From the NCBI GenBank assembly GCA_003614735.1, contig KZ992452.1, positions 1 through 56,073 of the forward strand: a stretch of DNA of 56,073 nt, written 5' to 3'. The DNA comes from Thamnocephalis sphaerospora (Eukaryota > Zoopagomycota > Zoopagomycetes > Zoopagales > Sigmoideomycetaceae). This document shows positions 31,919 through 40,734 of the stretch, in pieces. Every line of letters starts with the position of its first letter. Position 1 is the stretch's first letter. The notes beneath the pieces are model-generated. The model saw nothing but the letters and a program-made list of their open reading frames with translations. It was not told the DNA's origin and made no database searches. The position numbers were made by a program, and so were the translations under genes.

Positions 31919-32543
31919 ATGGTCACGCTACGCATTCACCTGATCGAGGCACGCGGTCTTGCACCCAAAGACTCGAATGGCCTGGCGGATCCGGTACGTC
32001 CTGCACAGGTTGCGTGGCGTCCCGGCCGGCTTCTGGCTAACCGCCGCGTACATATTCTGCGCAGTACGCGGTTATTCGCTTCAGCACATCCAAAAAACAG
32101 ACCAAAACCATTTACAAGACACTAGACCCAGTCTGGGACCAGGGCTTCAGGTGAGTGGCCGGCTGCTCTGGCGTCTAGACAGCTGCTGATGCGATGGCGT
32201 CTGCAGCTTTGATGTCAACGGCGGCTCGTCGGTGGTCAACATCACCCTCTGGGACAAGGACACACTTGGCCGCGACTATATGGGCGAAATCAACGTCCCC
32301 GCAAAGCACCTATTTACACGCAACTGCCCGCGAGATGAGTACCACGAAGGCGGTCAGCCTATGGAGTTCAACGATCCACGAAACATGCCGGTGTGGTATG
32401 CGGTACAGAGTCGCAACAACAATGAGCAAGTGAGCGGGTCGGTGCTGATTAAGGCTGGCCTTTACGATAACGGCAAGATGCACAGTGACGAAGAGTGGAT
32501 CCACGGTTGGAGTACAATCTGCGCACAGCTGGCCAAGCAGTAG
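31919..32543 (+). CDS. Single C2-domain protein (165 aa)
   Basis: Three exons (31919-31993, 32065-32150, 32207-32543) give 165 residues; the ATG sits in CCACCATGG context. The N-terminal 120 residues form a C2 domain: MVTLRIHLIEARGLAPKDSN, GLADPYAVIRF, TKTIYKTLDPVWDQGFSFDV and ITLWDKDTLGRDYMGEI. The calcium-ligand aspartates of loops 1 and 3 are present (KDSNGLADP; WDKDTLGRD), so Ca2+-dependent phospholipid binding is likely. A tail ends HSDEEWIHGWSTICAQLAKQ. Unlike synaptotagmins or phosphatidylserine decarboxylases there is no other domain. The protein would act as a small membrane-docking factor; its pathway is unknown. It converges on the RING gene with a 62-bp gap. Confidence 0.85.
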
Positions 32544-32605
32544 ATTTCTAGTCTCTGGCACATCTGCAGGATGCCACACACGGAGTAATATACATAAACC
32601 GTGAC

Positions 32606-34641
32606 TTATTGCATTTCACTCTGCCTTGCCTCTTGCGACACGGGATCTTTGAGCTCTACCAGCGCTTTGCACAGCCCTTTCCTTTGCAACCGAATTTCGT
32701 CGTAAATAACGCGGTCCCACGGACACTGGCGGCTTGTCTCGCAAAGTCGCAGAGCGCACGTGCCGCAAAGACGATGGCCACATGGCTCAATGACTGCGAA
32801 TACGCGATTAGGCTCAGCTTTGACAAGTGGCACCACGCAAAACCCACCATGAGTGTCCTTTTCAGCATAGCATAGCTTACACTCTACAAGCGCCGCAGTG
32901 CTTTCTCCAGTATCCAGCATCTTTGATGTACCCAGCTCTTGTACATTTCGCGCCAATGCACCACTCAGCCGACGTAGTGTGTCGAAATATGTCAAATGCG
33001 CCGCCGCCAAAGCAGCATCGCGGCATTTCTGTGCCTCAACAACGTCGTGTCTACATGTGGGCTACGTAAGCTGTCGAGAATAACAGTGGCCACTTGAAAG
33101 ACTGCAGTCGCGCCAAGCCGCCTACCTTAGATCCGCGCAGGCAAACAGACGCAGCTCCAAGTCTTTCACAATGGCGTTCCGTGTTGCCGTGCTCTCTGCG
33201 ACGCGTGTTTCTTGGTCGCTCGCAGTGCTAAAATGCATCAATAAATCATTCCCCGTATCGTATGTTGAGCGGTGTGCTTCATCTACTTCTTCAGTGGCTT
33301 CATCCGGTGTCACCGCAGCTGATGGCTTTCTACGGCGGTTTGTTATTTGTATAGCACTTTTAATTGTAGCGGCACACATGTCCGCAAGCTTTGGCAACCC
33401 TGTAGTTTGCGCGATTATAAGTCGACAGACGGCAATAGGTAGAGTATGCGACCTACCTCGGCTAAAAGCAAATTGAAGAAACAAGGAGTGATCAACGGTA
33501 ATCATAAGCACAGGAGGCTCGTTCTCCAAGTGTTTTGTTCGTACATCTGATAAGCGAGTGAAAAAGAACGCCAGCGTAGCCTGTGGGGCGTGAACGCCTT
33601 CTCGGACGATTGTGTCTTCCGCAAGACCTGATCCCGATGGCACCACCTCGCCAGACCATACAATCTTCTCCGTTGTAACTTGCAGTCTTCCCTGTCCAAC
33701 AGCCAGCTATTATCGCGATAAAATGTTAGCTAGCCAATTTGCAGGTGACCCGTGCACCCTGATAAGCGTGACTTGCCGCGTTGACGCATAAAAGTGTATC
33801 TTCGTAAACATTCAAGCTATGCGCAGCATATTTGGCTTCCAGCAGTGCAGAATCCTCCATAGGATCGCTGGCGTGCAGAAGCCGGGCCAGCAGATCACTG
33901 GCCATGCGTTCTGGTGCAATACACGCATCTTCGCCGAGTTTTTCGGCTGCACGCGCCTAGTGCGCGCTTGCGTTAACCTGGACATCCTGTCAGTACATCA
34001 ATGCATCCACGCACCAGATCCTCTTCCGTAATAAATTCGTCCTCAAACAGTCCAACGCCAAACAATCGAGAATCCTCACGAGTGCTTTCTACCTCACTTA
34101 TTGCGCTTGTCGTCTGAGTGTGCCGATGAAACGTCCGATCAAACAGATTTTCGTCAACCGGCGGATGCCAGTCTATTGCACTTTCCGCGCACCAGGGACG
34201 CGTCAGATCCCATGCTGGCTGACTTTGCGGAAAATCTACTGAGCTCCTCAGTTTTTTCCTTTGCATAGTTACATCTCGAAGCGGACTCTGTCTGTGTGTC
34301 GGCGTCACCGCTTTCTCCGTCGCCTCTCTTTGAAAAATATCATTGTTGCCGTCGCTGTCCTTATCGTCGTTGGCGCACAGCCGTTTTTTGCTTCTGGCAC
34401 CATACTCGGGCTCATAGGTTGCCAAAAAATGGCATGCATCCTCTGCCAGCTTGCTACTTTTGTTGGCGCCCACTGTCTCTGTTGTTAACAGACTTGCACC
34501 CTCCTTGGGCGCGAATCGGTTTGCCTCTGTGTCATTGCCGTTGTCGTCGGAATCAGAATCCAGTCCCAAAGAGAAGCTTAGTGGTGAGCTAGGCTCGTAA
34601 AGCGACAGCGCTGGCGGCGATTGGGGTTGATTCCGCGTCAT
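32606..34641 (-). CDS. C-terminal RING-finger protein (multi-exon, partly resolved)
   Basis: The start MTRNQPQSPPALSLYEPSS at 34641 opens a disordered, acidic/polar region of about 215 residues. A middle part includes PERMASDLLARLLHASDPME. A later exon begins around VTTEKIVWSGEVVPSGSGLA and includes VLMITVDHSLFLQFAFSR. The last exon (up to about 33050) carries a helical lead-in and a RING of C3HC4 type: VECKLCYAEKD, EPCGHRLCGTCALRLC and RQCPWDR. Two or three middle splice sites are uncertain (around 34000 and 33680-33830), and a 60-nt intron near 33416-33475 is stop-free. The RING makes an E3 ubiquitin ligase likely; the family of the middle region is not recognised. I assume one gene because the exons join in phase at both ends. 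Confidence 0.6.
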
Positions 34642-34992
34642 GACGAACTAAAGGAGGAAACGAACTTCAATAGTCGCGCAGGCTTTGTTTACGACTGTAC
34701 CAATCTACGGTCTGCACAACAACAATGACTCGGCGCTTCTCCGCTAGCATTACCATTATTCATCCCTTATTAAGCTTACCGAAAGTTTTTATCAGTGGCA
34801 GGCTCGGCAAAAACACGCAAGTGACATTAAAGCGAATGACTAGCCCTTTCAAATGACGACCTGTATTAGAGTCGTTTCATGCCAGATGTCGCTGAAACTG
34901 TGCATGGCTAATGCCACCCTGAGCAGCCTTGTTTACTTCAGTAATGCTGCCACTGTGTAAGTGCTTGGCCTGACTATATTGCGTTCTACGAG
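34642..34992. other. Intergenic between RING and F-box genes
   Basis: This 351-bp tandem spacer on the minus strand holds the RING gene promoter and the F-box gene 3' end. Nothing else is visible. Confidence 0.4.
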
Positions 34993-36603
34993 CTATACGG
35001 CGCCGAAATCGAGGATGCGTAGAATACGGTTGCCTTTCTTCATGTGGCAAAGATACGTGGGCATGGCCAGTACAATGCCGTTCCCGCTAAGCGATGTGCC
35101 AAATCTGCACAATGGTGTGCCCGACATCGTATCCACAACCATGCAATCGCATCGCCGCCGACTCGCATGGCGCCAGCCAAGGGTTCCTAGAATTTGATTT
35201 GCATACTGATCGACGGGCCAAGGATACTCGCCCACAAGCTTGCAGTCGGCCTCTTTTACATGCATAAAGCTACGCTGGGCGATGCTCCAGTCGTTGATGG
35301 AAAGGTAGGTAGACATGCCTGTTTGATAAACGACTATGTCACCGTTGCGCGGAGGCATCCGTAATGAGCTAGTGACTCTTTCAGCAGACATTCCGCCAAG
35401 CGTCTGTACTGTGCGCGAAAGCAGACATTGTACCATAATGAGAGGCGGTTCGTTGCGAGGTGGATAGATACGTAGAAAGATGTGCTGATCGTCGATGCGC
35501 ACCGATCTAAGCGTAGTGTCCAGACCCGAGTAGGCAAGAGCCAGCACACCTGTGCCGATACATGTGCGGCCACCACTGTCAAAGCGATGCAGCGCCCAGC
35601 TGATTTGGTGCGCATCTTCATGGCACGCATACACTACGGCGTGATCGTCGCGGGCGGACTGAATATGCAGTGCGAGGCGATTCGACACGGTGAGTTCACC
35701 CGGGCACCGAGTACCGCTAGACACATTGTACGCCGAGTAGGTTGACGACGTCTCATCATCCTGCGTTCGCTGCCGTAGGAGTAGCCAGTTACCGCAAAGT
35801 TCGTCCATGGCCTCCTGTGGTCGGATGGCCACCATCGCGCTAACCTCTTGTGTACCAATTGGCCATATGCACAAGTAGTGCACAGAACCGTACCAGCGAT
35901 GGTCCGAGCGCACCACCAAGTGGGTGCCATTCATGCGAACGCCCGAAACATCGCTAATGCCACCACCGGCTTTGACAGCAGCCGGACAGATGGGTTGCAC
36001 TAGACGTGTTTGACCGGCACCAAGTGTTTCCACAAACACCATTTCGTGCGTATGCTTTTGCACAAGAAACACACCACGAGCGCCTACATATCGCTTGCGC
36101 CATGGATAGAGGTGCGAGCCTGGCAGCACGACGTCCTTGCAAATGTGTAAACCACTTCTCCAGTTTGCTTCTGTCTGCATGCGTCGTCGATAGATCACTT
36201 GCCAGTCGAAACCGTCGTCGGAGCATACGTTAATGCTCCTCATATCTTGCCTGGAACGCTTGGAATGCATGTCTGTTTGACCCTCAACCTTGCTGGTCTT
36301 GTCGCCCACCTGAAATGCTAGTATGTCATCGTTGCCATTTTTTACTGCCACTGATGGCGGAAGTGCTATCCCGTTACACCAGTGCAAGAATGACAACTCC
36401 TTGGCGGCACTGGTAGCAAGATGGTGGTGGTTGTAGAGTAGACGCCATGCTTGTAGCTTTTCGCAAAGGAAACGATGGATTTCTCGCGAGCTGCTAGAAA
36501 GACGCGCACACGCACGACTATCAAGATGTAGCACCAGATAACGCGCATTGTCTAGAGGCAGTAGACAAAGCAGAAATTCGAGACGACTACGCGGGAAGTC
36601 CAT
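34993..36603 (-). CDS. F-box protein with probable beta-propeller C-terminus (536 aa)
   Basis: A single uninterrupted frame, unusual among its intron-rich neighbours. Residues 1-60 read as an F-box: RLEFLLCLLPLDNARYLVLH, RACARLSSSSREIHRF, then WRLLYNHH. A classic F-box/WD linker follows at about residue 135: DWQVIYRRRMQTEANWRSG. The rest consists of strand-like blocks of 40-50 residues with regular HxxxxRxD-type turns (GTHLVVRSDHRWYGSVHYLC, WLLLRQRTQDDE, QHIFLRIYPPRNE), compatible with a WD-like propeller lacking clear GH/WD ends. F-box proteins supply substrates to SCF ubiquitin ligases; the target is unknown. Confidence 0.75.
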   Translation of the reverse strand: MDFPRSRLEFLLCLLPLDNARYLVLHLDSRACARLSSSSREIHRFLCEKLQAWRLLYNHHHLATSAAKELSFLHWCNGIALPPSVAVKNGNDDILAFQVGDKTSKVEGQTDMHSKRSRQDMRSINVCSDDGFDWQVIYRRRMQTEANWRSGLHICKDVVLPGSHLYPWRKRYVGARGVFLVQKHTHEMVFVETLGAGQTRLVQPICPAAVKAGGGISDVSGVRMNGTHLVVRSDHRWYGSVHYLCIWPIGTQEVSAMVAIRPQEAMDELCGNWLLLRQRTQDDETSSTYSAYNVSSGTRCPGELTVSNRLALHIQSARDDHAVVYACHEDAHQISWALHRFDSGGRTCIGTGVLALAYSGLDTTLRSVRIDDQHIFLRIYPPRNEPPLIMVQCLLSRTVQTLGGMSAERVTSSLRMPPRNGDIVVYQTGMSTYLSINDWSIAQRSFMHVKEADCKLVGEYPWPVDQYANQILGTLGWRHASRRRCDCMVVDTMSGTPLCRFGTSLSGNGIVLAMPTYLCHMKKGNRILRILDFGAV

Positions 36604-37176
36604 TGTGGTGCTAGCTGCGAAAGGGTGTGCGGGTACGTACGATGGATTCTGACGGCTTGGTGAAATCTAACGGCGCAGTTTTCAATCGCAGGCGATAGTG
36701 ACGAAAGAGTACCTTACCGGTCATCCTGTACGCCCAACACGTATTTTGGGCTAGCATATCTCCAGTCTGGACTGTTCGCTTGCGTTAGACTCGTCGTTGG
36801 CCATACGGACGACGCGGGCCGAAATCTTGCAAGGTCTATTACATGGCATCAACCGATACAGTAATACCAAAACAAAGACGCTAGATTCAGCACATGGGTA
36901 GCAGAAACGAGGTCTATAATCGCCGCCGCCAAGTTAACTAGAATGCATTTGCGCAGCGCCTACAAAATAACACATTGCACGATAGTGTTGCAACATTGAC
37001 GCAAAGCTGCCAAGTGTGTACTCAATTGCTATACCGTTACAATGCTGTATGTAATGTTTCGTACATCACTGCGGTGGATGTGACTAGAGATACAAGAGGG
37101 CCGAGATGCATGCTGCTGAAGAAACAAAGTGGGCACATTTTGGCCACCATAAACACCACAATGCTGCCCTATAGCG
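36604..37176. other. Intergenic upstream of the F-box gene
   Basis: About 570 bp hold the F-box promoter. A plus-strand frame at 36975-37298 has no motif and is antisense to the better candidate at 37177-37521. Confidence 0.35.
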
Positions 37177-37521
37177 TCAACACTGTGCATGGCAATGCTG
37201 GCGATAGCAATGTGGGCAAAGAGCAATCCGACATAGCATGTACCAGCGGTGCAAGCGATGGTACAGCAGCTTTAGCACGCCAAAGAACACGTGAATAAGC
37301 AGCACGCTAGTCAGCAAACGGCATATGCATTCCCACTCGTATATCGCCGTGGTCAGCACCGTCGCAAGTATCCAACTCGGCTCGAGCAGATCTGGCATGC
37401 CGACATTGACTGTTTCAGCGCCACGAATCCACGTGCAAAGCTGCGCAACATACTGGCGCAAGCGTGGAACAGCTGGAGATGCATGCTGAGCAAATTTGAC
37501 CTGGGTGTGCTTGCGCGGCAT
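37177..37521 (-). CDS. Possible small basic membrane protein (114 aa)
   Basis: The frame starts MPRKHTQVKFAQHASPAVPR and has codon use like that of the surrounding genes. A hydrophobic segment (residues about 50-85: WILATVLTTAIYEWECICRL then LTSVLLIHVFFGVLKLL) could form one long or two short membrane spans. The C-terminus is Cys/His-rich (CRIALCPHCYRQHCHAQC) and could bind metal. A TATA-like GGTATAAAAC lies about 60 bp upstream. I recognise no family. It may be an orphan gene or a chance frame. Confidence 0.4.
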   Translation of the reverse strand: MPRKHTQVKFAQHASPAVPRLRQYVAQLCTWIRGAETVNVGMPDLLEPSWILATVLTTAIYEWECICRLLTSVLLIHVFFGVLKLLYHRLHRWYMLCRIALCPHCYRQHCHAQC

Positions 37522-37881
37522 TTTGCCGAGAGATAGTCAAGGATGATATGATGCCGAAAGAGTGGAGGACCCGCAAATGTTTTATACCGTACATTAGCCG
37601 TTGTTCCTTTATGAGCATAATCAAAGCCGAGCTGGCCAAACGAGACAACAAGCAGAAGCATGCCTTTGCTGCCCCATGTCACCGTTACTGCCCAGCTTGC
37701 ACGCGTACACATTGTAGTTACTTGGTGCTGTGACTTCAATGCTCCATTGGCACATTCACCCTAGCGATGCTCAAACAATTTTTCTTAAAACAAACCGCCA
37801 CACTGCGGAAGCACAGCATTTGCTGACTTTGAGCGTACAACACTAAGCCATCTTTGTGCTGGCTGGAACTATGTGATTAGA
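37522..37881. other. Intergenic
   Basis: This 360-bp spacer lies between the possible membrane protein and the next surface-protein gene; apart from the TATA-like element it shows nothing. Confidence 0.35.
37579..37588 (-). promoter_or_regulatory. TATA-like element upstream of the small membrane protein frame
   Basis: The minus strand reads GTATAAAACA at about 60 bp upstream of the ATG at 37521. Confidence 0.4.
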
Positions 37882-38274
37882 TTATAAGGTTAGAACGGCA
37901 GCGGCACCACCTGCCAGCAGCGCTGTGGCACCAGCGGCTACCAGCTGGTATGACGGGATGAGGGTATCGGCAACGGATGGCGCCAGCTCTGCGTCCTTGG
38001 AGTTGGAGCGTTGTGTTGTGGAAGGTGTCGACTTGGGCTTAGTAGACGATGAGGTGCTGGTGCCCTTGGGTGAGGAGCTCGTTGGCGTTGTGCTTTTTGA
38101 TTGCGAAGTCGACTTGGATGGCTCTGTAGTAGGCGTGGGCTTTGAGCTTGTCTTTGACGGCTTTTTCGAAGGCTCGTCCGCGTCGTCCTGCGCGGAGATA
38201 AGCGACAGTGGACCAGCTGCCAGCAGCAGGGCGGCAACCAGCAAAAAGAGCAACGTAATTGCAGTGATGCGCAT
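37882..38274 (-). CDS. Ser/Thr/Lys-rich GPI-type surface protein (130 aa)
   Basis: I choose the ATG at 38274 because it starts a signal peptide (MRITAITLLFLLVAALLLAA, cleavage near LISAQDD); the open frame continues upstream over the TATA box. The stalk is Ser/Thr/Pro-rich with evenly spaced lysines (PSKKPSKTSSKPTPTTEPSK), unlike the uncharged stalks of the other members. The tail SYQLVAAGATALLAGGAAAV then LTL is a GPI-type signal. It is the first of two adjacent minus-strand members separate from the main cluster. Confidence 0.75.
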   Translation of the reverse strand: MRITAITLLFLLVAALLLAAGPLSLISAQDDADEPSKKPSKTSSKPTPTTEPSKSTSQSKSTTPTSSSPKGTSTSSSTKPKSTPSTTQRSNSKDAELAPSVADTLIPSYQLVAAGATALLAGGAAAVLTL

Positions 38275-38360
38275 ACTGAACAAAAGGTGACAAGTTGGCG
38301 GAAGGGAGTAATTAACGAAAGGCGACAAAGCAGGTGGCCAAGCGGACAAGGAGGCGCAGT

Positions 38361-38370
38361 GGTATATAGC
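38361..38370 (-). promoter_or_regulatory. TATA box (GCTATATACC) of the gene at 37882-38274
   Basis: The minus strand reads GCTATATACC about 90 bp upstream of the ATG at 38274. Confidence 0.6.
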
Positions 38371-38547
38371 GCCCAGGCCAGCAAGCAGCACAGGGTACCT
38401 GGACCAGTTTGTTAGGTGCCCGAGCCAGCGTACTCTAAGCCCTTTGGGCGCTGGGAGCTTGTAGCACAAAACAACTGCATGATACGCAGGCTCAAGGGCC
38501 GGGGCTTTATCTTATTTGCTTGTACACAGCTGGCATAAAGCGCTCAC

Positions 38548-39018
38548 TTAGGCCATAATAACCGCCAGAACGGCAGCGGCAGCCATGCCGCCAACGCTTA
38601 CGCCAAGCGCGGTGCCAGCGTTCTCGGTAGGCGCACGGACTGGCGTCTGCCGTGTTCCGGAGGTGGTGGTGGGCGACGCGCTGGAAGACGTCGATGTCGA
38701 CGTCAAGGACGCTGACCCCGAAGATGAAGAAGAGGCAGAAGACGAAGAGGTCGATCCCGAAGACACCGGCGAAGGCGTTGGCGACGTTGCCGGAGTTGTG
38801 GCCGGGCTGGAAACAACAGGCGTGGCCGTCACAGCACTGGTGGGGGTGACCGGCGGGACACCGGTGGGCGAAGCGGCATCTGTGCTTGAGACAGCCGACG
38901 TGGGCAGCGGGCTGGCGGGCGAGCCAACAGGCGCCTGCGCATCAACCATGGCGGCGGCAAACAGAGCGATGGCCAACAGGGTGGCAACACGGCGAGCAGG
39001 AGTGATAAGTAGCTGCAT
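38548..39018 (-). CDS. Ser/Thr-rich GPI-type surface protein (156 aa)
   Basis: The protein starts MQLLITPARRVATLLAIALF, a signal peptide with cleavage after VDAQ. The stalk alternates SPT/TPT motifs (SPATTPATSPTPSPVSSGS) and then a block of mostly Ser (SSSSASSSSSGSASLTSTS). The C-terminal 25 residues (GTALGVSVGGMAAAAVLAVI) are hydrophobic and Gly/Ala-rich, as in a GPI signal, after a probable omega site in TENAG. It lies 274 bp from the preceding family member, on the same strand, with a TATA box about 100 bp upstream of its ATG. Confidence 0.75.
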   Translation of the reverse strand: MQLLITPARRVATLLAIALFAAAMVDAQAPVGSPASPLPTSAVSSTDAASPTGVPPVTPTSAVTATPVVSSPATTPATSPTPSPVSSGSTSSSSASSSSSGSASLTSTSTSSSASPTTTSGTRQTPVRAPTENAGTALGVSVGGMAAAAVLAVIMA

Positions 39019-39116
39019 GGTGTTGGTGACGGCAAGGACAATAGTAGTAGCTTACTAGCAGCTGCGCGAATAGAGTAGTAGTTGGTGGTAGTCTAGCGAC
39101 AACAGACAGCTTTAGC

Positions 39117-39125
39117 AAATATATA
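39117..39125 (-). promoter_or_regulatory. TATA box (CTATATATT) of the gene at 38548-39018
   Basis: The minus strand reads CTATATATT about 100 bp upstream of the ATG at 39018. Confidence 0.6.
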
Positions 39126-40734
39126 GGCGTGGCGTGTGCAGATAATCGGATGGTTCTAGCGTTGCTTGGGTTTTATAGCGTGACGCGCTCCAAGCATCGC
39201 CTACGCTAACTTGCGGCCACAAAGTCACTAATCTACATCGTTCATCGCGACGCCTTGGTCACACGGCAGCAAGCATGCTTGCGTGTGCACCAATCTCGCA
39301 CTGCATGCGCGCATGGGACACGCATCGCTGAATAGCGCTATAGCGCGTCCGCATCAAAACGCGGCTACCCAAGTGGCCGAGCGAATGAGCGTGGGTATGA
39401 AGAAGCGGCGCACATATACACGCAGCAGTGGCAAGTGCCTTCTTCTCTGTACTTGAGAGCATGCGACGATGCGTGCATGCCGGCGATGGGTGCTGCTATT
39501 TCCAGGATTGCGCAGTGCCCATGCCGCTTCGTCCGCAGCAGTCTGGGTCAACTTGCCAGACACGCGTCTGCTGCATGTCGCCTGCAGTAAAGCAGTCTGA
39601 CGACATCTCCTGCGCGTAAACACGTATCGAGATTTGCGGAGACAGCGCTGGGTCGACAGAGCATGCTGCTGCGCGATGCTGGCAGGAGCAGATGCTGCTG
39701 GACTTGGATGGCGCTACGGCGGTACAATGTGCCGATGCGCGCTTACCGACACGGTGATCGAGAGATGCTGTGATACAGTGAGACACTTTGATAAAGGGTG
39801 CATTGGCGTGAACCCCACTGTCTGCGCGCCGTCAGCATAGAGTCGGCGCATCGCCAGGCTCCCACCCGATGCGTCAGCCCCGTGAACACTGTCGTTATCT
39901 AGTAGACTGCAGGCCGGTGCATGAAAGAGACAAAAGTACCAACCTGCCTGGGAAACGGCTGTTGCACTCGATGCAGATGCACGGGTGCTGGGCTAGAATG
40001 GCAACAGGGCATGGCAAACATTGTGGATACAATGCCGCGACTTGGCCCGATGCTCTGGCAGAATATGCTAAACAAAGACAGTGGGATGAGCAAGCGAGTG
40101 ATCGCGCAGATGCAATGGCTTCCCAATGCAGTGCCTTTCGCGACGATTGGCTACGGTAGCCGCATCGCGCAAGGTGCATAGCAGGCTGTAGACTGCGGGC
40201 ATTAGCAGCTCTCCAGCTGGGCATGTCAGGCGACACTCGAATCGTGCTGCGTAATGCATTCTAGACAGCAAAGTACGTCTGCGGATGGTTTTTTTACCAT
40301 GCGCTTTATCCGATCGGAATGCACAATTGCGTCCAGATTTTTGGCTGATCTGCAATTTCGCGTTAGCTTGCTTTTGCGCTCAGCAAAGCCCATTTGCTAA
40401 GCTGCAACGCACGATTGCTGCACGACACTTGGTCCATGCATGCAGTACAGGTCCTTTGAACGCTCTGCCGCTTTTACCGTTCTAACTAATCACTCGGCCA
40501 TTAGGCACAATACTTACAGACCTATGCTAGCAAAGCATGGTCATTGATCTGCTCAGCACGAATGGCACTTTTATCAGCATCGCCTCCTTAAACTCGACAG
40601 CATAGCATGTCATCATTTATTTGTTATTGTTGTTCATTTGTCTTGGACACACCACCGCCAGTCCTGTTTGTCTTACTTTCTAGCCTGCATCACCAGCGCC
40701 ATCGTACATACCTTGTGTCGCTCAAGGCACTGCT
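39126..40734. other. 1.6-kb gene-poor interval
   Basis: Short overlapping frames on both strands (longest about 113 codons on the minus strand at 39895-40236) have no motif. The right end contains the promoter of the TRIM-like gene. I see no supported gene. Confidence 0.4.

Noticed and set aside
38585-39058. 157-codon plus-strand acidic frame
   Set aside because: Antisense shadow of the surface-protein gene at 38548-39018; its DVDVD / DED runs come from Ser/Thr codons read backwards.
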